64,000 nt of DNA from assembly GCA_022009855.1 (NCBI GenBank), contig CP091727.1:3844001-3908000 (forward strand), read 5' to 3'. Source of the DNA: Lentisphaeria bacterium. Lineage in GTDB: Bacteria > Verrucomicrobiota > Lentisphaeria > Victivallales > Victivallaceae. The translations under genes were made by a program, and so were the position numbers. This document shows, one piece after another, positions 30,448 to 39,985 of the stretch (position 1 is the stretch's first letter; each line of letters begins with the position of its first letter). The notes under the pieces were generated by a model. It was not told the DNA's origin. It was given only the letters and a program-made list of their open reading frames with translations, and made no database searches.

Positions 30448-31219
30448 AAATATCATTGAACTCCGGGATGTCTGCTTCGGATACGAGCCCGGCCGTCGGG
30501 TCCTGGATTCGGTCAACCTGACGGTGAACCGCGGACAGTCCGGCTGCATTGTCGGCCCCAACGGCGGCGGCAAAAGCACGCTGCTCGGCCTGCTGCTCGG
30601 TCTGCTGACTCCGGAGAGCGGCGAAATCCGGATTTTCGGTGTCTCTCCGGTCGAAGCCCGTCCCAAGGTTGGTTACATGCCGCAGTTTCATCAGCTTGAC
30701 GGAGCCTTTCCGGTGACGGCGCTTGAAGTGGTGCTCATGGGGCGGCTCCGCCGCGGATTCTGCGGGCGCTACTCCGCGGAGGATAAACGAATCGCGCGTG
30801 CGGCTCTGGAGGAGATGGGGATTCCGCAGGTGGCGGAGCGGAGTTTCGCCGCTCTTTCCGGCGGTCAGCGGCAGCGGGTATTGATCGCCCGCGCCCTTGC
30901 CTGCGAACCGGAACTGCTGCTGCTCGATGAGCCGACCGCCAATATTGATCCCGGTGCGGAGGAGCAGTTTTACGCCACACTGGAAGTTCTTCGCCGCCGC
31001 ATGACGGTGCTGACCGTTTCCCACGATCTGGGATTTGTCAATCGCGAGGTGGATCTGGTGATCTGCGTCAACCGCCGGGTGACGGTCCATGAAGCCGGGC
31101 GGTTCGACGCCGCGGCGGCCAATGCGGTCTATCATCACGAAGTGAACCTCATCAAGCATGATCACGACTGCTTCTGCAACTGCAAACATGCCGACTGCGG
31201 CCGGAAGGAGGGGCGGTAG
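30434..31219 (+). CDS. znuC: Zinc/manganese ABC transporter ATP-binding protein
   Basis: 261 residues, intact. Walker A GPNGGGKST, Q-loop MPQFHQ, signature LSGGQRQR, Walker B LLLLDEPTANID and the H-loop TVSHDLG are all present. The last 25 residues carry an unusual His/Cys cluster (HHEVNLIKHDHDCFCNCKH) that could bind zinc. It powers uptake through the permease encoded 1 bp downstream. Confidence 0.94.
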   Translation: MNATENIIELRDVCFGYEPGRRVLDSVNLTVNRGQSGCIVGPNGGGKSTLLGLLLGLLTPESGEIRIFGVSPVEARPKVGYMPQFHQLDGAFPVTALEVVLMGRLRRGFCGRYSAEDKRIARAALEEMGIPQVAERSFAALSGGQRQRVLIARALACEPELLLLDEPTANIDPGAEEQFYATLEVLRRRMTVLTVSHDLGFVNREVDLVICVNRRVTVHEAGRFDAAAANAVYHHEVNLIKHDHDCFCNCKHADCGRKEGR

Positions 31220-31220
31220 C

Positions 31221-32072
31221 ATGGAACTGCTGCGGGATTTCTTTCTGCCGGAGATGGTGTTTCTCCGCTACGCCCTGCTGATCGGCGCACTGTCGAGCAT
31301 TGCGCTCGGTGTGATCGGCACGATGGTGGTGACCCGCCGGATCTCGTCGATCGCCGGAGCCAGCGCACATGCCGCTCTCGGCGGCGTCGGCGTCGCTCTC
31401 TTTCTGCAGCGGGTCTGCCTGTGGGGGTGGTGCACTCCGACGCTCGGCGCGGTGGTGGGGGCGGTGGCTTCCGCTCTGCTGGTGGGGGCGGTGAGTCTCT
31501 GTGCCCGGGAGCGGGAGGATACGATCATCAATGTGGTCTGGGCGCTCGGGATGGCAATCGGTCTGCTTTTTCTTGACCGGACGCCGGGGTATGTGGACTG
31601 GCAGGGATATCTGTTCGGTAATATTCTGCTGCTCTCGCAGCAGGAAGTGTACATGACATTGATTCTGGATGCGATCGTGCTGATTCCGACGCTTCTTTTC
31701 TACAACAGCCTGCTGGCGATGTCGTTCGATGGAACCTTTGCGGAACTGCGCGGCGTACGGGTGAGGCTGCTCTATCTGGCTTTGCTGGCGTTGACGGCGC
31801 TGACCATCGTGCTGCTGATCAATGTGGTTGGAATTATTCTGGTGATCGCGCTGTTGACGCTTCCGGCGGCGACGGCGGGTTGTTTTACGCGGCACCTCTG
31901 GTCGACGATGGTGCTTGCCACGGTGCTGAGCTGGTTTTTTGTCACCTGCGGTCTGCTGGCGAGCTACTGGTACCGGATGCCTTCGGGACCGGCGATCGTG
32001 ATGCTGGCGGGGGTGGTCTATGTGGCCGGTCTGGCCGTGAGTGCATGGCGTGGACGCAACCAACGGAGATGA
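31221..32072 (+). CDS. znuB: Zinc/manganese ABC transporter permease
   Basis: 283 residues, intact, with eight to nine transmembrane segments of the ABC-3 family. Seen are LRYALLIGALSSIALGVIGT, ISSIAGASAHAALGGVGVAL (the conserved coupling region) and LINVVGIILVIALLTLPAAT near the end. It forms the inner membrane channel of the ZnuACB system. It starts 1 bp after the ATPase stop. Confidence 0.93.
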   Translation: MELLRDFFLPEMVFLRYALLIGALSSIALGVIGTMVVTRRISSIAGASAHAALGGVGVALFLQRVCLWGWCTPTLGAVVGAVASALLVGAVSLCAREREDTIINVVWALGMAIGLLFLDRTPGYVDWQGYLFGNILLLSQQEVYMTLILDAIVLIPTLLFYNSLLAMSFDGTFAELRGVRVRLLYLALLALTALTIVLLINVVGIILVIALLTLPAATAGCFTRHLWSTMVLATVLSWFFVTCGLLASYWYRMPSGPAIVMLAGVVYVAGLAVSAWRGRNQRR

Positions 32073-32079
32073 GGCGGAA

Positions 32080-32834
32080 ATGAGAGGGTTTTGCATGAAG
32101 ATTGCGGCGTCGGCGCTGTGCGTTGCCTTCCTGCTTGCGGCGGGATGCGGCAGCCGTACGGCGAATGGTTGTCTGGCGGAGGCGTCGGAGCGGGCGTCCG
32201 GCGGAGACTGGGGCGGGGCGCTGAAACTTGCCCGGCGTGCCGTGGAGCTGGAGCCGGACAACGTCGCGGCACTGATTTTCCGGGCGACGGCCTGCGAAAA
32301 GTGCGGAGAACGGGATCTCGCGCTCGATTCGGCGCTTCAGGCGGTGAAGGTCAATCCGGAGAGCTTTGCCGCCCAGTACACGCTGGGCAGGCTGTATTCT
32401 GCGGATCCCGCCCGATATGCCGATGCTTTGAATGCGCTGGAACAGGCCTACCGCCTCAAACCGGATGATACGAATACGCTGATTCTGCTCTGCAACGTTG
32501 CGGTGGCGATGCGTTCCCGGCAGGCGGTGAATTATCTGCTGCAGCTGAAACGGCGGCCGGAGTTTGCCAAAATCCGGCGCTGGACAATCAGCTCGGAGTG
32601 GCCCTGGTTCACTCCGGAAACTTCAATGCCGCCAAACAGGCGTTCATGGATGCCTGCCGCAATTCGAAGAACAATCCCGGCATGGTCTACAATATGGGTG
32701 CTTTTCTGGACCGCTACACCACGTCCAGGGCGAATGCCCGCGGCTTCTACAAATTCTTCCTCAAGCTGACCGGGGGCAAGCCGGAATATGCCGCTGCGCG
32801 CCGGGTGGAAGCGCGGCTGCGGCAGTTGGACTGA
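32080..32834 (+). CDS. TPR-repeat lipoprotein, one frameshift
   Basis: The leader KIAASALCVAFLLAAGC has a lipobox (LAAGC). TPR helices follow: GGALKLARRAVELEPDN, LALDSALQAVKVNPESFAAQ and ADALNALEQAYRLKPDDTNT. Then a base is missing near 32575, after which LGVALVHSGNFNAAKQAFMD and the C-terminal repeat are in frame. About 251 residues; a start at 32095 is also possible. It is probably a periplasmic or outer membrane scaffold. Position between the zinc transporter and dnaG does not reveal a partner. Confidence 0.78.
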
Positions 32835-32844
32835 CTCCTCGGCC

Positions 32845-34649
32845 ATGGCGTTCGGCATATCCAAGGAGATCATCGAAGATATCAGGTCCCGATGCGACAT
32901 CGTGGAGCTGATCGGGATGTTCGTGCAGTTACGCCGCGCCGGAACCAACACCTATAAGGGCTTGTGCCCCTTTCACCAGGAGAAGACTCCGTCGTTCCAC
33001 GTCGATGCGGCGCGGCAGACCTTTCACTGTTTCGGCTGCGGCAAGGGGGGGGATGTCTTTCGGTTCTTCATGGAGAAGGAGAACGTCGGTTTCATCGACG
33101 CCCTTCACATGCTCGCCTCCCGGGTCGGCGTGGTGATTCCGGAAAATTCCCCGGCGAGGACCCGGGGGCGGGGCGGCGGCGGGCCGGGGAGCGCGAACGG
33201 CTTTTTCAGGTGAACGAGGCGTTCGCCGAATTTTTCCGTCGAACTCTCGTTTCGAATCCCGCTTCGCCTGCGGCGTTGTATCTGCAGAAGCGGGGGATTC
33301 CGTCTGACGTAGCCGAAAAGTTCCGGATCGGCGCCTGTCCCGACGACTGGACCGCCTGTCTTAACTACGGGCGGAGCATCGGATTTACCGATGCGGAACT
33401 GGTCAATTCCGGCGTCGTCAGCCGAAAGGCGGAGACCGGGCGCTGTTACGATCACTTCAAGGGGCGGCTCACCTTCACCATCGAGAACGAGCAGGGCCGG
33501 GCGGTCGGTTTCAGCGCCCGGGCCCTGGAAGCGACTCCTGCCGGCGGAAAATACATCAATACCACCGAGACGCCGATTTTCAAGAAAGGCAATCTGCTCT
33601 ACGCGCTGCCGCAGGCCCGGCGAATGATGAGCGAGAAGAACATGGCGATCATCTGCGAGGGGCAGCTTGACACGATCGCCTTTCACCGGGCCGGATTCGA
33701 ATGCGCCGTGGCGCCGCAGGGAACCAGTTTTACAGAAAATCAGGGGCGGATTCTGCGCCGCTATGCGGGGCGGATCTTTCTTGCGCTCGACTCCGATTCC
33801 GCCGGTCAGAAGGCGATTCGGCGCGACCTGGAGATTCTGTTGCCGATGTCGTTTGACATCAGGGTGATCCGAATTCCGGGAGGAAAGGATCCGGATGAGC
33901 TTTTCCGCAACGGTGGTGCGGAAGCGGTTCGCAGGGCGGTGGAGGGGGCGGTCTCCTGGCTTCAGGTGCTCTGCGATTCGCTGCCGGAACGGTATGACAT
34001 GAGTTCGCCCGCCGGACGGGGACAGGCCGCCGCCGAAGTGGCGGAATATCTGGAGAAGGTGACCAATCCGGTGGAGCTGGAGCTGTACGTGCGCGAGGCT
34101 TCGATCGCTCTCGGAGTGAGCGAGGACGCTTTCCGCGCGGAGCTCGGGCAGAGCCGTCGGAAACTGCGGATGGAAGAGGAACGGCGCAGCCGCTTCTCCG
34201 GGGAGGACGGGAAGAAGCCGGAGGTCCGCCCCGCTGAAGAGAGTTATCCCGCCGCTTTGTTGACGCTGCTGGCGCTGGCGGTGAACTACGAGGAAGCCGC
34301 GCGGCAGATCGCGGAACTTCTGCCGCCGGAAGAGCTTTCCGGAGAGTCTCCGCCGGAGCGTGCGATCAATCTGGCGGTCAATGCCGCATTGAACGGAGAG
34401 TTCGATCAGGCTGGCGGCGCGATTGCCGATATGCTCATAGAACACCCGTCTCCGGCTGTCAGTCGTCTGCTGGTCGGCGAGCATCGTTACGCCGACGTCA
34501 ACCGGGCGGTGCTCGATTCGATCGGGGAGTTGCGCCGGCTTCGCCGGGAGGAGAAGCGCCGGGAGCTGACGCTCGAACTGCGGCGGGCTGCTTCACCGGA
34601 GGAGAGAACCGCGATTCTGATGAAACTGGTGGAATTGAACCGGAAATAA
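32845..34649 (+). CDS. dnaG: DNA primase
   Basis: About 601 residues. The N-terminal CHC2 zinc finger is complete (GLCPFHQEKTPSFHV to FHCFGCGKGGDVFRFF). The catalytic core has YFDHFKGRL-like YDHFKGRLTFTI, FSARAL and KYINTTETPIFKKG, then the Toprim residues MAIICEGQLDTIAFHRAG and FLALDSDSAGQKA with PGGKDPDELF. The C-terminal third is helical, as for DnaB-binding domains. One frame correction is needed in the G-rich tract near 33170. It makes RNA primers at the replication fork. It starts 10 bp after the TPR gene stop. Confidence 0.95.
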
Positions 34650-34663
34650 AAAAAGGAGTGCTC

Positions 34664-35257
34664 ATGTTGATGAAACCGTCACGTCATTTTCTGCTGGTGG
34701 CGGCCGGAATCGCGTTTGCGATGAGTTCCGGCTGCGTGAAGGAGATCGAGCAGCGTGAAGAGCTGGGAGTGGGCGTCATCGCCGAACTGCCGGAGTATCC
34801 GCAGCTGGCGCGCTACAAACTGTCGCTCAAGCTGGTCAGCGACCGGACTCTGACCGCCGGAAAGCCGGGGCGGGTAACCTTCTCGCTCCGGAACATCGAT
34901 GACCGTCCGCTCCGGCTGGTCGAGTGGTATTCGAATGAACCGGACAATCTGCTGATCTACTGCCAGCCCTGGCTGCCGGGAACCACGGAGCCGGATGAAG
35001 GGCTCTGGATTCCGCTCTCGTTTGATGTCAAACAGCCGTCAACGCGCTATCCGCTGGAGATTGTTCCCGGAAACAACGTCCTGATTACCAAGGAGCTTCC
35101 ATTTGTCGAGAAGCTGGCGGTCTCTTCGGAGGGCGAACGCCGCTACTTCATCAAGGCGGTGCTGAATCTGCATTCGGTCAGTGCGGAGAGTCCGGTGGCG
35201 GCGATCGCGGTACGTTCGCCGCGGCGGAGTGACCTGCCGGTTGAACGGGGGAAATAA
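34664..35257 (+). CDS. Lipoprotein of unknown function
   Basis: 197 residues, intact. AAAAAGGAG precedes the ATG. The leader ends AFAMSSGC, a lipobox. The mature part is beta-rich (YKLSLKLVSDRTLTAGKPG, RVTFSLRNIDDRPLRLVEWY, IPLSFDVKQPSTRYPLEI), resembling an immunoglobulin-like or intracellular protease inhibitor-like sandwich. No family is recognised. It lies 14 bp after dnaG and is likely co-transcribed. Confidence 0.75.
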   Translation: MLMKPSRHFLLVAAGIAFAMSSGCVKEIEQREELGVGVIAELPEYPQLARYKLSLKLVSDRTLTAGKPGRVTFSLRNIDDRPLRLVEWYSNEPDNLLIYCQPWLPGTTEPDEGLWIPLSFDVKQPSTRYPLEIVPGNNVLITKELPFVEKLAVSSEGERRYFIKAVLNLHSVSAESPVAAIAVRSPRRSDLPVERGK

Positions 35258-35323
35258 ACCTGCTTCCGGAGGACGCGGATCGGTGCCGTGTTCCTTTCCG
35301 GGGGAGCAGAGAGGAGCAACTCC

Positions 35324-37057
35324 ATGCGTTTCAAGGCGCCGTCGGAAATCACCCGCGACTATCGATCCTTCAAACGGTTTCTGGTGATACTGGAGACTAC
35401 CGCCGCGTACGGTTTTCACGACCTGGCTGAACAGATTCACCCGCTGAAGAAGCGGTTGTGGAAGGAGCATGCGCTTACCGGTCGAAGCCGGCCGGAGAAA
35501 CTTCGCATGCTCTTTGAAGAGCTAGGGCCGACCTTCATCAAGCTGGGGCAGATTCTCTCTACCCGGCCCGACCTGGTCACACCGGAGTATGCGCGTGAGC
35601 TGGCGAAGCTGACCGAAAAGGTGTCGCCGTTTCCGCTGGAGAAGGTGCGGGAGATCATCCGGCGGGAGCTGGGGAGGGAGCCGGAGGAGATCTTCCGGGA
35701 ATTCTCTTCCGAGCCGCTGGCAGCGGCGAGCATCGGACAGGTCCACGCCGCGGTACTCAAGGACGGCACCGCCGTCGTGGTCAAGGTGCGGCGGCCCGGA
35801 GTCGACGCACTGATCGCCACCGATCTGGAGATCATGCTCTATATCGCCCGGAAGCTGGAGAATTTCAACGCATCACTCGCCCGTCTCCGGCCGGTGCGGA
35901 TCGTCGAGGAGTTCGCCTATTCGCTTCGTCGCGAACTGAATTATCAGTTCGAAGCGGCCAACCTGCTCCGGTTCACCCGGAACATGTCCGGCAGTGAGGG
36001 GCTGGTCATTCCCCACCTCTATCTGGACTACACCACGATGCGGGTGCTGACGATGGAACGTCTGTTCGGAGATTCCGCCACGCAGGTGCTTGCCGTTGAG
36101 GAGGTGCGGCAGAAATACGATCTCCCGCGCATTGCCGAGCTTGGAGTCAATTCACTGCTCTCCCAGATCTTCGAATACGGCTTCTTCCATGCGGATCCTC
36201 ATCCAGGGAACATCTTTTTGCTTGAAGGGAATCGCTTCGCCTTCATCGATTTCGGGATGATGGGGCGGGTCAGCGAGGAGGAGCGGCAGGACTTCGTCAA
36301 GATCATCGACTACATGCTGCGGGGACAGATTTCACTGATGACCGATACGGCGCTGCGCATGACGATCTCCGGCCACTTCACCGGCAGCCGGCTGGAGCTG
36401 GAGCGCGATGTCGGGGATCTGGTCGATGAGAACATCAACCTGCCGCTGGATAAATTGAGCGTTTCGCACATTCTCGAAGAGCTCATGGAGATGTTCAGCA
36501 AATATGAGCTTTCGCTCAAGCCGAATCTCTACATGATGTTCAAGGCGCTGATCACGATCGAACATCTCGGGCGGACATTCTACCCGCAGCTGCGGATTGT
36601 GGAAATGGTCAAGCCGTTCGTTCAGAAGCTCAAGATGCGCGCGCTCAACCCGGTTCCCTACCTCCGGCGCTTTTTCGACACGCTAGGTGAGAACATCACA
36701 TCGCTTCAGAACATGCCCGAGGCGATCCGCAACATCAGCGGAAAACTGGAGCGGGGCGATCTGACGCTCCGGGTGGAGCATCACCGGCTCAACGATATCG
36801 AGGAGACGCTCTACGTGACCGGAGAGCGGATGTCCCGTTCGCTGCTCATTTCCGCCCTGCTGATCGGCTCCGCCCTGATCATTGTGGCGAAAATTCCTCC
36901 TTTCTGGGGTGAGATTCCGGTGATCGGCACGCTTGGATTCTGCATCTCGGGGCTGCTGAGCATCGCGGTGCTGCTCGATGACTACCGGAAGCGGAAACTT
37001 TTCCTCCGGGAGCGTCTTCGTCGGAAACGGCTCGAAGAGGAGGAGCGGAACCGATGA
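35324..37057 (+). CDS. UbiB/AarF (ABC1/ADCK) family atypical kinase
   Basis: 577 residues, intact. It has the KxGQ motif (FIKLGQILSTRPD), the Ala-rich loop (LAAASIGQVHAA), the ATP-binding Lys (VVVKVRRPG), the HADPHPGN catalytic loop and DFGMMG. Two C-terminal transmembrane helices follow (LLISALLIGSALIIV and GTLGFCISGLLSIAVLL). UbiB proteins support isoprenoid quinone synthesis; no quinone genes are nearby, so the lipid target is unknown. The RBS is GAGGAG at 35311. Its stop overlaps the start of the reductase (ATGA). Confidence 0.9.
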   Translation: MRFKAPSEITRDYRSFKRFLVILETTAAYGFHDLAEQIHPLKKRLWKEHALTGRSRPEKLRMLFEELGPTFIKLGQILSTRPDLVTPEYARELAKLTEKVSPFPLEKVREIIRRELGREPEEIFREFSSEPLAAASIGQVHAAVLKDGTAVVVKVRRPGVDALIATDLEIMLYIARKLENFNASLARLRPVRIVEEFAYSLRRELNYQFEAANLLRFTRNMSGSEGLVIPHLYLDYTTMRVLTMERLFGDSATQVLAVEEVRQKYDLPRIAELGVNSLLSQIFEYGFFHADPHPGNIFLLEGNRFAFIDFGMMGRVSEEERQDFVKIIDYMLRGQISLMTDTALRMTISGHFTGSRLELERDVGDLVDENINLPLDKLSVSHILEELMEMFSKYELSLKPNLYMMFKALITIEHLGRTFYPQLRIVEMVKPFVQKLKMRALNPVPYLRRFFDTLGENITSLQNMPEAIRNISGKLERGDLTLRVEHHRLNDIEETLYVTGERMSRSLLISALLIGSALIIVAKIPPFWGEIPVIGTLGFCISGLLSIAVLLDDYRKRKLFLRERLRRKRLEEEERNR

Positions 37058-37916
37058 ATATTCCGTGGAAAACCCTTGCCGGCGGCATTTCGATGCCGGA
37101 GCTGGGGCAGGGCACCTGGCGGCTGGGCGGCGTTTCGGAGCGGGATCCGGGCAATGACGACGCCCGGGACGTTGCCGTGATCCGTCGTGCGCTCGACGCC
37201 GGACTGATTCACATCGACACCGCCGAAATGTATGCGGGCGGTCACGCCGAGGAGCTGGTCGGCGAAGCGATACGGGGGGTGGAGCGTTCACGGCTCTTTC
37301 TCACCGGAAAGGTCTGGAAGACCCATCTCGGCGGCGACGGACCGCTGCGCGCGGCGGAGGCGAGTCTTCAGCGGCTCGGCGTCGACATGTTCGATCTCTA
37401 CCTCGTACACCAGGTGAATCCCTGAGGTTCCGCTGAAGGAGACGATACGGGCGATGAACCGGCTTCAGCGCAGGGGACTGGCACGCCATATCGGTGTGAG
37501 CAATTTTTCACTGGAACGGCTGAAGCAGGCGCAGGCGCTCTCCGAAGTGCCGATTGTCGCCAATCAGCTTCATTACAACCTGCAGGTTCGTGAAATTGAG
37601 CTCTCCGGACTGCTCGATTTCTGCCGCGGGACGGGAGTCATGGTGATCGCGTGGCGGCCGCTGCGCGGTGTCGACTGTTCCGTGCCGCTGCTGGCGGAGC
37701 TGGCGGAAAAGTACCGTCGCACTCCCCGGCAGCTGGCGTTGAACTGGCTGATCTCGCAGCCGGGGGGTGGTGACGATCGTCAAGGCGTCCGATCCGCTTC
37801 ACCTGGCGGAAAATGTCGGTGCCGCCGGCTGGCGGATGGCGGAGGAGGATGTCGAGCGCCTCAGGCGGGAGTTCCCCGACTGCCGCACGGTTTCGGAGGC
37901 GGTTCCGCTGATCTGA
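37054..37916 (+). CDS. Aldo/keto reductase, frameshifted
   Basis: About 286 residues. Catalytic tetrad positions are visible: Asp and Tyr in HIDTAEMYAGGHAEE, Lys in LFLTGKVWKTHL, and His in DLYLVHQVNP. NADPH-binding follows in RHIGVSNFSLERL and VVTIVKASDPLHL. Two base corrections are needed: CCC to CC near 37423, and the six-G run at 37762-37767 to five. It is translationally coupled to the UbiB-type gene by an ATGA overlap. The substrate is unknown. Confidence 0.88.
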
Positions 37917-37989
37917 ACTTCTGTTTCATATTTTTCAGTTTCTCTGTCGTTTTTTTCATAAGTTTCAAACAGACGATGGGGAGAAGCCC

Positions 37990-38017
37990 TTGCTTTGCAC
38001 TGTTTCCCGGGTATAAT
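37990..38017 (+). promoter_or_regulatory. Predicted promoter of the intracellular glycosidase gene
   Basis: TTGCTT (37990-37995) and a consensus TATAAT (38012-38017) are 16 bp apart. Confidence 0.55.
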
Positions 38018-38045
38018 AGGAGAAACCGAGGAAAGGATGTAGCAG

Positions 38046-39985
38046 ATGCTGGAAAAAGGGACGATGACGCTCGGGGTCAACTACTGGGCGAGCCATGCCG
38101 CAACGCGGATGTGGACGCAGTGGGATGCCGCCGTGGTGGAGAAGGATTTGGCCGCACTGGAGAAAATCGGTTGCCGATTGTTGCGTGTTTTTCCGATCTG
38201 GCCGGATTTTCAACCGGTGATGGTGCTGCGCAGCAACTGCGCGAAGGGAGGCTATCCGCGGGCATATGCGTTTACCGGGGAGCGGCCCCTGCCGGCGACC
38301 GAGGCGGGACGCGCCGGGGTGGATGAGACGATGATGGAGCGGTTCGAGACGCTGGCCGATCTGGCGCAGCGGCACGGGATGAAACTGATTGTGCCGCTGA
38401 TCAACGGGCACATGACCTTTCGAGTCTACTGTCCGCCTGCGATGGACGGGCTGGATGCCTTCACCGATCCGGAATCTCTCTTCTGGCAGAACCGGTTTGT
38501 CCGCTACTTCGTCAAGCGGATGAAACATCATCCGGCGATACTCGCCTGGGAGCTGGGCAACGAGAGCAACTGTCTTTCCGTAGCCGACACCCGGGCGGCG
38601 GCGTGGAACTGGGCCGCGCAGATCTCCGCTTCGATCCGGCTGGCGGATCCCTCCAGGCCGGTTTATTCGGGGATGCACAGTCTGCAGCTGCACGACCGCC
38701 AGTGGGAGACTCGGCCGAACAAGTGGCTGCTTGCCGATCAGGCGGAGCTGTGTGACATGCTCACTACTCATCCCTATCAGATGTGGCGCAGTTACGTCAA
38801 CTGCGATTCACCGAATACGCTCCGCTGGGTGATGCTTGCGCCGACGGAGAACCGTCTTTACGCCGACATCGGCGGCAAACCCGCCATCGTCGAAGAGATC
38901 GGCACGCTGCGGCGCACCTTTTCAGATTTTCCGGCGCTGGGCCGGCAGCTTCGCAACATTCTCTGGCTGCTCTGGGCGTCGGATGCGCGGGCGCTGCTCT
39001 GGTGGTGCGCCTTCGACCAGACCGGTATGGAGTTTCCACCTTATGACTGGGACGAAGCAGGGATGGAACACGGAATCCTGACCGGTGACCGCCGTCTCAA
39101 CCCGACCGGGGAGGCGATTGCGGCATTCGGCGACTTTCTCCGGCGTTCCCCCGTGCAGTCACTGCCGCCGGCAGCGCATACCGCGGTCTGCATCTTCGGT
39201 CGCGACCAGGAGCACTATGAGCTGGCGAATGCGTCCAACATTCTGGCGCGACAGGCCGGACTGACGTTGAAATTCGCCTTTTGTGAAGAGGAGATTCCGG
39301 AGGCGCCCTGCTACTTTCTCCCCTGTCTGAAGCGAAAAGGGGGATTGAACCGCGCCGCATTCCGGGAGTTGTCGCGCCGGGTGGAGGCGGGTGCGACGCT
39401 CTGCGTCACGTTGGACAGCGACGCTTCCCCGGTCGAGATGGCTGAGTTCTTCGGTGCAGAGATCGTCAGTCGCCGGAAGGGCAGGGGACCACGGGAGTTT
39501 TCGCTGCAACTCGGCGGAAAGCCGATTGTGCTGCGACTTGCTCCGCCTCATGAGTTTACTCTGGCTGCCAGGGGGCCTCCCCGCTCGATGAGAGTGGAAC
39601 ATTCATGGAGTTTCGGCGGGGGCGGGGGCGGGTGATCCTCGCTGCCCTGCCGTTGGAAAAACTGATGCTCGAAATGCCCGGTTCCTTCCAGATGTTTCCC
39701 GCATGCGAATTCTACCGCTATTGCGGCGCGGAAGCGCTTTCCGGCGAATTGCTTCATGCCGATTGCCGCGAAGTGCTGATCAGCGAACACCCCGAATCGG
39801 AACGCCGCTGTTATGCGGTGATCGCCAACTGTTCGCCGGAGGCGCGGGTTGTCGCACTGAATCCGGCGGCGGGATGGCGGATTACCGGGTGCGATTCGGA
39901 CTCCCCGGATGTGGTGCTGCAGGACGGCTCCCTTGCTCTGCCGGAGAATGGAGCCGCACTGCTGGTGCTGGAACGGCAGCTGTGA
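38046..39985 (+). CDS. Clan-A (GH5-like) glycoside hydrolase, cytoplasmic, frameshifted near the end
   Basis: No signal peptide. The barrel begins LGVNYWASHAATRMWTQWD and continues with IGCRLLRVFPIWPDFQP and GMKLIVPLINGH. The acid/base Glu lies in ILAWELGNESN and the nucleophile Glu in PAIVEEIGTLRR. The C-terminal 250 residues form a glutamine-amidotransferase-like and a small beta domain (ATLCVTLDSDASPVEMAEFF, GAALLVLERQL). The frame is lost in G-rich runs at about 39570-39635 and regained. Likely a beta-mannanase or beta-glucosidase-type enzyme on imported oligosaccharides; specificity unknown. Its stop abuts the stop of the convergent tail-fibre-like gene. Confidence 0.75.
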
